NCBI RefSeq assembly: GCF_014842075.1
Contig: NZ_JACYVA010000001.1
Span: 952,278 to 1,016,277 of the forward strand
Reading direction: 5' to 3'
Length of the DNA stretch: 64,000 nt
Source: Sphingomonas sp. CFBP 13720
GTDB taxonomy: Bacteria > Pseudomonadota > Alphaproteobacteria > Sphingomonadales > Sphingomonadaceae
The position numbers were made by a program, and so were the translations under genes. Under the pieces are notes generated by a model, which searched no databases, had not been told where the DNA came from, and saw only the letters and a list, made by a program, of their open reading frames with translations. Positions 55,908 through 64,000 of the stretch are shown here, one piece after another (position 1 is the stretch's first letter; every line of letters starts with the position of its first letter).

Positions 55908-57038
55908 ATGATACGATTGGGCATGGCGATGACGATCGTCGCGATGACGGCGAGCGCGGCGCAGGCCGCCGATGCGAAGCGCGAGGCGGCGGGCCGGCTG
56001 AAGGACGGCACCGCGATCGAGGCGATCACCCTGTCGAATGCGAAGGGCGTGTCGGCGCGCATCCTGACCTATGGCGCGACGCTGCAATCATTGGTCGCTC
56101 CCGATCGCGCCGGCAAACGGGCGGACGTCGTGCTGGGCTATGACGACGTCGCGCAGTATGAATCGGTGCCGAACTATTTCGGCGTCACCGTCGGCCGCTA
56201 TGCCAACCGCGTCGCGGGCGGACGATTCACGCTCGACGGCAAATCCTATCAGCTGACGCAGAACGACAAGACCAATTCGCTGCACGGCGGCACCGCCGGC
56301 TTCGACAAGCGCGTGTGGCGGGTCGTGTCGGTCGGATCGGGCCGTAGCGCGAGCGTGAAACTGGCGCTGACCAGCCCCGATGGCGATCAGGGCTATCCCG
56401 GCACGCTCCAGACCAGCGTGACCTATTCGCTGGACGACGCCGGCAGCCTGACGATCGCGTTCGACGCGGCGACCGACAAGCCGACGATCGTCAACATGAC
56501 CAACCATGCGATCTTCAACCTTGCCGGCGAAGGCGCGCCGGGCGGCACCGCGCAGCACCGGCTGACCGTCCCCGCCCGCGCCTACACGCCGGTGAACGAC
56601 AAGCTGATCCCGACCGGCGAGCTTCGCCCGGTCGACGGCACGGTCTTCGACTTCCGCCGCGCGCGGCTGATCGATGCCGGCATCCGCGACGGGCGCGACC
56701 AGCAGATTCGCTTCGGTCAGGGGTACGACCATAATTTCGCGCTCGACAAGGGGCTGACCGCGACGCCGCAACTGGCCGCCCGGCTGGAGGACGGGGCGAC
56801 CGGCCGCGTGCTGGAAGTCCTCTCGACCGAACCGGGTATCCAGTTCTATACCGGCAACTTCCTCGACGGCACCTATGTCGGCAAGCAGGGACATCTGTAC
56901 CGGATGGGTGATGGTATCGCACTGGAGCCACAGAAGTTTCCCGACGCGCCCAACCAGCCGTCCTTCGCCACCGCGCGTGTCGATCCGGGCAAGCCGTACC
57001 GGCACGTCATGATCTATCGCCTGTCCACGACCCGCTGA
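55908..57038 (+). CDS. galM: Secreted aldose 1-epimerase (mutarotase)
   Basis: The 376-residue product has a signal peptide ([14 protein letters not shown]). It shows mutarotase motifs: [74 protein letters not shown] and the catalytic glutamate in [12 protein letters not shown]. It interconverts alpha and beta anomers. I start at 55908, six bases after GGAGG; the ATG at 55902 would touch it. Confidence 0.94.
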   Translation: MIRLGMAMTIVAMTASAAQAADAKREAAGRLKDGTAIEAITLSNAKGVSARILTYGATLQSLVAPDRAGKRADVVLGYDDVAQYESVPNYFGVTVGRYANRVAGGRFTLDGKSYQLTQNDKTNSLHGGTAGFDKRVWRVVSVGSGRSASVKLALTSPDGDQGYPGTLQTSVTYSLDDAGSLTIAFDAATDKPTIVNMTNHAIFNLAGEGAPGGTAQHRLTVPARAYTPVNDKLIPTGELRPVDGTVFDFRRARLIDAGIRDGRDQQIRFGQGYDHNFALDKGLTATPQLAARLEDGATGRVLEVLSTEPGIQFYTGNFLDGTYVGKQGHLYRMGDGIALEPQKFPDAPNQPSFATARVDPGKPYRHVMIYRLSTTR

Positions 57039-57052
57039 TCCGAAAGCCTGTG

Positions 57053-58843
57053 ATGACCGATTTTCCCCCGCTGCGCAGCCGCGCATGGTTCGACAACCCC
57101 GACAATATCGACATGACCGCGCTGTATATCGAGCGTTATCTGAACTTCGGTCTGTCGCAGGAAGAATTGCAGTCCGGCAAGCCGATCATCGGCATCGCCC
57201 AGACCGGCAGCGACCTGTCGCCGTGCAACCGCCATCATCTGGTCCTTGCCGAACGGCTGCGCGAAGGGATTCGCGAAGCGGGCGGCATCGTGCTGGAATT
57301 CCCGGTCCATCCGATTCAGGAAACCGGCAAGCGTCCGACGGCCGGCCTCGACCGCAACCTTGCCTATCTGGGGCTGGTCGAGGTGCTGTACGGCTATCCG
57401 CTCGACGGGGTGGTGCTGACGATCGGCTGCGACAAGACGACGCCGGCGTGCCTGATGGCCGCCGCGACGGTCAATCTGCCCGCCATCGCGCTGTCGGTCG
57501 GACCGATGCTCAACGGCTGGCACAAGGGCGAGCGCACCGGATCGGGCACGATCGTGTGGAAGGCGCGCCAGTTGCTGGCGGCGGGCGAGATCGACGAGAA
57601 GGAGTTCATCCGCCTCGTTTCGTCCTCCGCGCCGTCGACCGGCTATTGCAACACCATGGGCACCGCGACCACGATGAACTCGCTGGCCGAGGCGCTGGGC
57701 ATGCAGTTGCCCGGATCGGCCGCGATCCCCGCGCCATATCGCGATCGGCAGGAGATCGCATGGCGCACCGGCAAGCGCATCGTCGACATGGTGCGCGAGG
57801 ATCTGAAACCTTCGGACATCCTCACTAGGGACGCGTTCCACAACGCGATCAAGGTCAATTCGGCGATCGGCGGATCGACCAACGCGCCGATCCATCTGGC
57901 CGCGATCGCGCGCCATATCGGCGTCGACCTGCCGATCGAGGATTGGCAGGAACAGGGTCACAAGGTGCCGTTGCTGGTGAACCTGCAACCGGCGGGCGAA
58001 TATCTGGGCGAGGATTTCTATCGCGCGGGCGGTGTCCCGGCGGTGGTGAACCAGTTGATGGCACAGGGCATGATCGCCGAGGACGCGCTGACCGTGAACG
58101 GCAGGACGATCGGCGAGAATTGCCGGACGACGGTGATCGAGGATGAAAAGGTCATCCGCCCGTTCGACCAGCCGCTCAAGACCGACGCCGGCTTCATCGT
58201 GCTCAAGGGCAACCTGTTCGACGCGGCGGTGATGAAGACCAGCGTCATCGGCCCCGAATTCCGCGAACGCTATCTGTCCAACCCCGCCGATCCCGAAGCG
58301 TTCGAAGGGCCGGCGGTCGTGTTCGACGGGCCGGAGGATTACCATCACCGGATCGACGATCCGTCGCTGGGCATCACCCCCGAAACGCTGATGTTCATGC
58401 GCGGCGCGGGGCCGATCGGCTATCCCGGCGCGGCGGAGGTCGTGAACATGCGCCCGCCGGCCTATCTCATCACCGAAGGCGTCCACGCGCTGCCGTGCAT
58501 CGGCGATGGCCGTCAGTCGGGAACCAGCGGATCGCCCTCGATCCTCAACGCGTCGCCCGAAGCGGCGGCAGGCGGCGGTCTGGCGCTGCTCAGGACCGGC
58601 GACCGGGTGCGGATCGATCTGGGCAAGGGCACGGCCGACGTGCTGTTGTCCGATGAGGATCTAGCCGAACGCCGCCGCGCGCTCGAAGCGGCCGGCGGGT
58701 ATCAGTATCCGGCATCGCAGACGCCGTGGCAGGTGCTGCAACGCGCGGTCGTCGGACAGATGGCGACAGGCGCGATCCTCGAAGGCGCGGAACAGTTCCA
58801 GCGGATCGCCCAGACACAGGGACTGCCACGCGACAACCACTGA
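57053..58843 (+). CDS. IlvD/Edd-family sugar-acid dehydratase (L-arabonate type)
   Basis: The 596-residue protein has the Fe-S motif cysteines [26 protein letters not shown] and [19 protein letters not shown], and the C-terminal [14 protein letters not shown] and [26 protein letters not shown]. It is in the pentonate/hexonate dehydratase branch, not the valine-pathway one. With the AraD1-type protein it could form a non-phosphorylative sugar path. It starts 14 bases after galM. Confidence 0.88.
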   Translation: MTDFPPLRSRAWFDNPDNIDMTALYIERYLNFGLSQEELQSGKPIIGIAQTGSDLSPCNRHHLVLAERLREGIREAGGIVLEFPVHPIQETGKRPTAGLDRNLAYLGLVEVLYGYPLDGVVLTIGCDKTTPACLMAAATVNLPAIALSVGPMLNGWHKGERTGSGTIVWKARQLLAAGEIDEKEFIRLVSSSAPSTGYCNTMGTATTMNSLAEALGMQLPGSAAIPAPYRDRQEIAWRTGKRIVDMVREDLKPSDILTRDAFHNAIKVNSAIGGSTNAPIHLAAIARHIGVDLPIEDWQEQGHKVPLLVNLQPAGEYLGEDFYRAGGVPAVVNQLMAQGMIAEDALTVNGRTIGENCRTTVIEDEKVIRPFDQPLKTDAGFIVLKGNLFDAAVMKTSVIGPEFRERYLSNPADPEAFEGPAVVFDGPEDYHHRIDDPSLGITPETLMFMRGAGPIGYPGAAEVVNMRPPAYLITEGVHALPCIGDGRQSGTSGSPSILNASPEAAAGGGLALLRTGDRVRIDLGKGTADVLLSDEDLAERRRALEAAGGYQYPASQTPWQVLQRAVVGQMATGAILEGAEQFQRIAQTQGLPRDNH

Positions 58844-58960
58844 CGATCCGGTCCGGCACGGTGGCGGGGGACGTCCTCCGCCATCGTGCCGTCGCAAAGC
58901 ACCGTTCCGCCATCCGCCGGGATCGCACGACATGCTCGGCCGAGCGGGTCGAGGCACCGG

Positions 58961-59425
58961 GCACCGATACCGACGGCAAGTACGATCGACCCGCGACCGG
59001 TCCCTCTGCACGCTGCCCGCGCCAACAATCAAAGACATACGCAACGCCAGTCGCTGGCGAGCCTCCAACGACACGTCGCCCCAGCGCAGGCTGGGGCCGC
59101 CAACGGCAAAGCGCACCGCGTGACCCGGGATGCCATGCCCGGTCAGGAAACGTTTCGACCCGCATCGGCCAGCCTCGCTTCGCCGCCAGCGAAGCACCGA
59201 TACCGACGGCGGGTCGATCGACGCGCGACCGATCGCCCGGCACGCCGACCGCGCCAACAATCAAAGACCTACGCAGCGGCAGTAGCTGGCGAGCCTCCCA
59301 CGACACGTCGCCCCAGCGCAGGCTGGGGCCTCCGGCGGCAGAGCGCGCCGCATGACCCGAGATGCGATGCCCGGCCGGAAGCGTTTCGACCGGATCGACC
59401 AGCGTCGCTCCGCCACCGTCAGTAT
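58961..59425. repeat. Two tandem units of about 232 bases
   Basis: GCACCGATACCGACGGC begins both copies (58961 and 59194). GCCAACAATCAAAGAC recurs at 59021 and 59253, and CTGGCGAGCCTCC and ACACGTCGCCCCAGCGCAGG also recur. Each unit carries the perfect palindrome CCCCAGC-GCAG-GCTGGGG (59079-59096 and 59311-59328). The units are about nine-tenths identical. Confidence 0.72.
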
Positions 59426-59445
59426 CGACAGTCCCATCGTTCAAG

Positions 59446-59566
59446 CGCGATCATGTAAGGTGTGGCCGCATATCCCAACTGCCATCGCGCTTGTCGAAAT
59501 GGCGGACCGTAGGACTGACCCGGATGCCTCGATTATGACCGGCTGGGCCTGCACGCATCATGCCAT
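59446..59566 (+). repeat. Diverged intergenic element, copy B
   Basis: It aligns to 829-950, sharing GATCATGTAAGG-like, TGCCATCG, GCTTGTCGAAATGGCG and, farther on, CGCATCATGCCATC. It sits in the gene-free region before the DUF3616 gene. Confidence 0.55.
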
Positions 59567-59908
59567 CGCGTGCCGCCATCGTCGTGCACCCGATCGACAC
59601 GCACGCCCGAACCGATTGCTGCCATCCCGCACCACCGCGCGGACCTCTCGCGGCCCCCACGATCGGCGCACAGGGTTCGCGACGCCGCGTACCGGTCCGT
59701 AGCGTCCACGACGGCGGAGCCTTCGCGACACGCTGACGCAATACACCGGGCGAGCGACCCTGCCTTACGAACGTCGCGTGGTTCGGTGCCGACGGGACCG
59801 CCTCCCCCGACACCCGACACGAATACCCTCGTTCCGATTCGTTACGGTTGCGTGCCGGACGATCCGTCGTCACCATGCTACGCTCATCCTTCCCACACAG
59901 GAGCCGCC

Positions 59909-60970
59909 ATGCCCTCACCCTGGCCCGCGACGACACCGCCCGACGCGCACGAAACGCTGGTTCTCGACGCCGATGGCGGGCGGGACGATCCGTTGTCCGA
60001 TCTGTCCGCCGCCGCACGGGCGGACACGACGCTGTTCCTTGGCAGCGACGAAGGGGCCAGCATCGAACGGCTGGTGTGGACGGGCGAGCATTGGGGCCGG
60101 CACGACCGGATCGCGCTGGCCGGGCTGCTGCCGATCGACGACGCGGAGGAAGCCGATATCGAGGGACTGGCCGTCGATGGCGACTGGCTGTGGATGATCG
60201 GCAGCCACGCACGCACCCGGCCAAAGGTTGCGAAGGACGGCAAGGACCGGATCGACCTGTCGGCGTTCGCGGCGCTCAAGGATACGCGTCCGCGCTGCCT
60301 GCTCGCCCGCCTGCCGCTGGCGCGCGATCCCGACAGCGACCGCATGGCTCCCGTCGCGGCGATCGGCGACCGGACGGCGGCGATGCTGAAACAGACGGCG
60401 AAGGGCAATGCGCTGGCCCGCGCGATGACCGCCGATCCGTTGATCGGTCCGTTCGCGCGCATCGCGTCGAAAGAAGGCGGCATCGATCTGGAGGGACTGG
60501 CCGTGCTGGGCGATCGTATTGCGATCGGCATGCGCGGTCCGGTGATCCAGGGGCATGCCGTGCTGCTGGAAACGACCATCGCCACGACCAAACGCGGCGG
60601 GCTAAAGCTGAAGGGACCGTTGTACAAGCGCCTGCTCGCGCTCGACGGCCTCGGAATCCGCGACCTGAAACTGGCCGGTGATGACCTGCTGATCCTCGCC
60701 GGCCCGACCACCGCCCTTGACGGACCATGCGCGATCTATCGCTGGGCGGGCTGGCGCGACGACACGCCGCAGGACGACCTGATCGTCCGGCTCCACCGGC
60801 CCGAACGGATCGTCGACCTGCCGTTCGGACGGGGTGACGATCACCCCGAAGGACTGCTGCTGATCGACAACGATGCGGGGGGCCATGACGTGGTCGTCAT
60901 TCCCGACGGCCCGGCGGCTTGGCGCGTCGATGGCCGCACGCTGAAGTGCGACCGCTTCCGAATCGCCTGA
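59909..60970 (+). CDS. DUF3616-family protein
   Basis: The 353-residue product matches DUF3616: ADTTLFLGSDEGASIERLVW, EEADIEGLAVDGDWLWMIGSHAR, LARDPDSDRMAP, EGGIDLEGLAVLGDRIAIGMRGPV and HPEGLLLID. These repeats suggest a beta-propeller. Function unknown. CACAGGAG lies before ATG 59909. Confidence 0.85.
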   Translation: MPSPWPATTPPDAHETLVLDADGGRDDPLSDLSAAARADTTLFLGSDEGASIERLVWTGEHWGRHDRIALAGLLPIDDAEEADIEGLAVDGDWLWMIGSHARTRPKVAKDGKDRIDLSAFAALKDTRPRCLLARLPLARDPDSDRMAPVAAIGDRTAAMLKQTAKGNALARAMTADPLIGPFARIASKEGGIDLEGLAVLGDRIAIGMRGPVIQGHAVLLETTIATTKRGGLKLKGPLYKRLLALDGLGIRDLKLAGDDLLILAGPTTALDGPCAIYRWAGWRDDTPQDDLIVRLHRPERIVDLPFGRGDDHPEGLLLIDNDAGGHDVVVIPDGPAAWRVDGRTLKCDRFRIA

Positions 60971-61013
60971 TGCGCCCGCCTCCCTCAACCGGAAAGGGCC
61001 GGCAAAGTCGGGG

Positions 61014-64000
61014 TCAGGCGTCCTCGCCGATGCCGGACCCGGCTTGCGCCTCCACTCCCGCCCCCGCTCCCGCCAACGCCGTCATCGTGACGTAATCCAG
61101 CTTGCCGGTCCCCAGCACCGGCAGCGCCGCGACCACGCGCACGTCGCGCGGCAGCGCCAGTTCGACCACGCCGTTCGCCCGCCCCCATGCCGACAGGGCG
61201 CTCCCAGTCGCGTCCGTCTGCGTCGTGAACAGCACCAGTTGCTCGCCCTTGCGCGCATCGGGCCGGGTGACGACGGCATGGTCGGCGGCGGGCCACAAGG
61301 TCGCGGCATAGCCCTCGACCGCCGGCAACGACACCATCTCTCCACCGATCTTGGCGAACCGCTTCGCGCGGCCCCGGATCGTGACGAAGCCCGCCGCGTC
61401 GATCGCCACGATATCGCCGGTGTCGTGCCAGCCGCCTTCGGGCGGTTGCAGCACGCCCGGTGCATCGACTTTCAGATACCCCGCCATGACGTTCGGTCCG
61501 CGGATCGACAGCCGCGCGCCGTCGACGATCCCCGGCACGGGGTCCAGCTGCGCCTCGACGCCCGGCAGCAGCCGGCCGACGCTGCCCGCGCGATAATGCA
61601 TCGGCGTGTTGACCGCGATCACCGGTCCCGCTTCGGTCGCGCCATAGCCTTCGAGGATGCGCAGCCCGAATTTATCGGCATAGGTCGCCCGTGTTTCCGG
61701 CCGAACCCGCTCCGCGCCCGCGAAGATATAGCGCAGCGAATAGAAGTCGTAGCCATGCGCCATCCGCGCATAGCCCGACAGGAACGTGTCGGTGCCGAAC
61801 AGGATCGTCGCATTGGCGTCGTACGCCAGCGCGGGCACGATCCGGTAATGCAGCGGGCTGGGGTACAGCAACGTCCGCACGCCCGACAGGATCGGCAGCA
61901 GCGTGCCGCCGGTCAGTCCGAAGCTGTGGAAGACCGGCAGCGCGTTCAGCACCACGTCGGCACGGTTGAAATCGATCCGCGCCGACAATTGCCGGCAATT
62001 GCTCAACAGGTTGCGGTGCGTCAGCACCACGCCCTTCGGCAACCCTTCCGACCCGCTGGTGAACAGGATGACTGCCGCCGCGTCGGGCGACACGCGGTGC
62101 CGCCGGTGCAGCCGCCCCGCCATCCGCGACGCGAACAGCGCGCGCAGCCGGGCGAAGCCGCCGATCCCGGCGCGAATATCCTCCAGATACCGCACGACGG
62201 TCCCGTCCGCCGCCAGCGCCGCGACGGTATCACCCAGCTTCGCCTGTTCGACGAAGGCACGCGCGGTGACGATCGTCCGCACCTGCGCCGCGACGCACGC
62301 CGCGCGCAGGCCCGCCAGCCCGGCGGTATAGTTCAGCATCGCCGGCACCCGGCCGCTCGCCTGCAACGCGAAGAACGCGACGACGACCCCGTTGACGTTG
62401 GGCAACAGCACGCCCACCGCCTCCCCCATGCGGGTATTTTGCGCCAGTGGACCGGCAAGCGCCTGCGTCGCGACGATCAGCCGGTCATAGGTCAGCGGTG
62501 CGCGCTGCACGTCCTCGACCACCGGCATGTCCGCACCATGGATGTGCCGGGCGTCGACCAGCGCCTGATACAGCGTGCCGTCGACGTCGGACGTCGCGAG
62601 GATCATGTCGCTCATCACGTCGTACAACTGGCGGCCCGCCATCGCGCGACGCTCCCGCGCACTGTCCGCGCCGTCGATCGCGAAGCGGCGCGGCGGCAGC
62701 ACGGTCAGCGTGATCTGCGGGAACCAGCGTAGCCGCGCCTTGCCCTTCAACCGGGAAAAGCGCGTGAACTGCGCGCCGTCGATCCGTACCGGCACGATCG
62801 GCGCCTCCGCCTTGTCCGCGACCATGCCGGGACCGTCGAAGATTTTCATCAGCGCGCCGGTCACGGTGATGCGTCCTTCGGGGAAGATCACCAGCGTCCG
62901 CCCCTCGCGCACCGCCTTCACCATCGACTTGGCCGACAGCGGATTGGTCGGATCGACCGGGAACGCATCGAACATGCCAAGGAACGGGCGCAGCCACCAT
63001 GATCGCGCGATCCGCGTGTGGATCGCGAAGGTCGGCTTGCCCGGCAGGAACGCGGCAAGCAGCAGGCCGTCGAGGAACGACACGTGGTTGACGACGACCA
63101 CCGCCCGCTCGCCCGCCTGCGGCATATGCTGCACGCCCTGCACCCGCACGCGGTACGCGAGCCGCAACGCGCCGCGCACCAGCGCCTTGAACAGCGTTTC
63201 GGGCAGCAACCAGCACGAAATCAGCGCGATGGTCAGCGTTGCGAAGCCCAGCGCGCCGAACACGCCCGGCACGCCGGTGCCGTTGGCCAGCATCACGCTG
63301 ACCACCGCGACCATCGCCACCGTGACGACCGCGTTGACGATGTTGTTGGCGGCGATGATCTGCGACCGTTTTTCGGGGGCGCTCCACGTCTGGAGGATCG
63401 CGTACAGCGGCACGACGAACACGCCGCCCGACAACGCGATGCCGGCCAGCGCGACCAGCAAATGCCAGCTGCCCGGCGTCGCGACGAACTGCGCGACATC
63501 CGCCGCCGGCGTCACCGCCACGAACCGGTCCGACGCCTGCCACAGATAGATCAGGAACACGGCCAGCCCGATCGCGGCGGCGGGGACGAACTTTGCCGAT
63601 ACCTCGCCCGCCAGCAACCGGTTGACCAGCAGCGACCCGGCGGCGACCGACACGCTGAACACCGCGAGGAACAGCGTGACGACCGATGGCCCGGCATTCA
63701 GCCGGTTGGCCACCAGCGGCGCGAATTCGGACAGCACCACCGCGCCGACCGAAAAGAACCAGCTGATGCCGAGGATCGCCAGCCATACGCCGCGCCCGCC
63801 ATGCGCCGCGTTCAGGATCGCCCATGTGCTGCGAACCGGGTTCAGGTCGATCCGCATCGCGCGCGCCATCGACGGTGCGGACGGCACCGCAAGGCTGGCA
63901 ACGAAGCCAAGTCCCGCGACGCACAGCGCGACGATCGCCGCTTCCCACGGGGGAATGATCCCCCCCAGCAACTGCCCCAGCAGGATGGCGATGAACGTTC
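61014..64000 (-). CDS. aas: Acyl-[ACP]-phospholipid O-acyltransferase, 5' end outside window
   Basis: At least 995 residues are seen; the N terminus lies beyond base 64000. The order is an MFS-like lysophospholipid-transporter part (many spans), a PlsC-type acyltransferase (VVNHVSFLDGLLLAAF, FPEGRITVTG) and an acyl-ACP/AMP-binding part (LFTSGSEGLPKGVVLTHRNL, GYGATEAGPVIAVN, HDTGDIVAID). That is the fused LplT-Aas layout. It reacylates lyso-phosphatidylethanolamine. It converges with DUF3616. Confidence 0.92.
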   Translation of the reverse strand, partial: TFIAILLGQLLGGIIPPWEAAIVALCVAGLGFVASLAVPSAPSMARAMRIDLNPVRSTWAILNAAHGGRGVWLAILGISWFFSVGAVVLSEFAPLVANRLNAGPSVVTLFLAVFSVSVAAGSLLVNRLLAGEVSAKFVPAAAIGLAVFLIYLWQASDRFVAVTPAADVAQFVATPGSWHLLVALAGIALSGGVFVVPLYAILQTWSAPEKRSQIIAANNIVNAVVTVAMVAVVSVMLANGTGVPGVFGALGFATLTIALISCWLLPETLFKALVRGALRLAYRVRVQGVQHMPQAGERAVVVVNHVSFLDGLLLAAFLPGKPTFAIHTRIARSWWLRPFLGMFDAFPVDPTNPLSAKSMVKAVREGRTLVIFPEGRITVTGALMKIFDGPGMVADKAEAPIVPVRIDGAQFTRFSRLKGKARLRWFPQITLTVLPPRRFAIDGADSARERRAMAGRQLYDVMSDMILATSDVDGTLYQALVDARHIHGADMPVVEDVQRAPLTYDRLIVATQALAGPLAQNTRMGEAVGVLLPNVNGVVVAFFALQASGRVPAMLNYTAGLAGLRAACVAAQVRTIVTARAFVEQAKLGDTVAALAADGTVVRYLEDIRAGIGGFARLRALFASRMAGRLHRRHRVSPDAAAVILFTSGSEGLPKGVVLTHRNLLSNCRQLSARIDFNRADVVLNALPVFHSFGLTGGTLLPILSGVRTLLYPSPLHYRIVPALAYDANATILFGTDTFLSGYARMAHGYDFYSLRYIFAGAERVRPETRATYADKFGLRILEGYGATEAGPVIAVNTPMHYRAGSVGRLLPGVEAQLDPVPGIVDGARLSIRGPNVMAGYLKVDAPGVLQPPEGGWHDTGDIVAIDAAGFVTIRGRAKRFAKIGGEMVSLPAVEGYAATLWPAADHAVVTRPDARKGEQLVLFTTQTDATGSALSAWGRANGVVELALPRDVRVVAALPVLGTGKLDYVTMTALAGAGAGVEAQAGSGIGEDA

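Larger units (their letters stand above)
58844..59908. other. 1065-base gene-free, repeat-filled region
   Basis: No recognisable gene is present. Long frames occur on both strands but give only Arg/Pro/Ala-rich products without motifs. The region holds two tandem units of about 232 bases (58961-59425), each with a CCCCAGC palindrome, and a diverged copy of the element at 829-950. Confidence 0.65.

Noticed and set aside
58590..59444. Minus-strand frame over the repeat island with internal protein repeats
   Set aside because: The repeats are simply the translated 232-base DNA units. There is no ribosome site, domain or normal composition.
58844..59908. CRISPR-like array
   Set aside because: Only two units of about 232 bases are present, far longer than CRISPR repeats, without regular short spacers or cas genes.

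Overview
The window is a gene-dense, high-GC bacterial chromosome segment. Gene content and order point to an alphaproteobacterium of the order Sphingomonadales, most likely Sphingomonas or a close relative. The pointers are the ATPase zeta inhibitor next to bolA and grx, an ATP12 chaperone, a HIG1 protein, a fused ThiS-ThiG, a FucP/IlvD-Edd sugar-acid cluster, GH2 and GH5 glycosidases, and sphingomonad-style intergenic palindromes. That assignment is inference from gene content. No rRNA, tRNA, CRISPR, phage or insertion sequence was seen.

Layout, left to right. 1-5282: the end of a membrane protein and the ATP12 chaperone (+), then a minus-strand block of Grx4, BolA and ATPase zeta, then the leucine genes leuD and leuC with a secreted metallo-beta-lactamase-fold lactonase and a 38-residue membrane peptide between them. 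5357-8974: a GH5 lipoprotein glycosidase, then scoB, a HAD phosphatase lipoprotein and scoA. 9081-17421: a ThDP enzyme, CsbD, ThiS-ThiG, aroQ-accB-accC, an ArsC-like protein, a phospholipase-D-type protein and a small membrane protein. 17478-25937: purL, a DUF418 membrane protein, bfd-bfr behind an iron-box-like operator array, an Hpt protein, a nucleoside transporter, a queuosine-precursor transporter, argB and yggT. 25930-35690: a hydrolase/HTH/membrane-protein module, a 3-hydroxyacyl-CoA dehydrogenase, a DUF1176 lipoprotein, a six-gene minus-strand operon (nuclease, egtD, egtB, cobalamin adenosyltransferase, HIG1, gluQRS), an HNH protein and two small genes. 35807-46640: a class A PBP, threonine aldolase, an EamA exporter, an epimerase, two M28 peptidases and pepN. 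47080-52054: rplL-rplJ, cutC and a GH2 beta-galactosidase. 52437-64000: HIRAN and Nudix proteins, the sugar-acid cluster (AraD1-type hydrolase, FucP transporter, aldose epimerase, IlvD/Edd dehydratase), a repeat-filled 1 kb gap, a DUF3616 protein and a truncated Aas/LplT-type acyltransferase.

Several groups look like working units. Grx4-BolA is the classical Fe-S/iron-signalling pair. The leu genes are chained by start/stop overlaps that also take in the lactonase and the micropeptide. egtB-egtD make the first steps of ergothioneine synthesis. bfd-bfr store and release iron. The 53.5-58.8 kb cluster looks like uptake, mutarotation and non-phosphorylative breakdown of a pentose or hexose. There is no single obvious new defence or mobile system. 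The most unusual items are the leu/lactonase/micropeptide operon, the internal GGG of ThiS-ThiG, the bfd operator array and four families of intergenic repeats.
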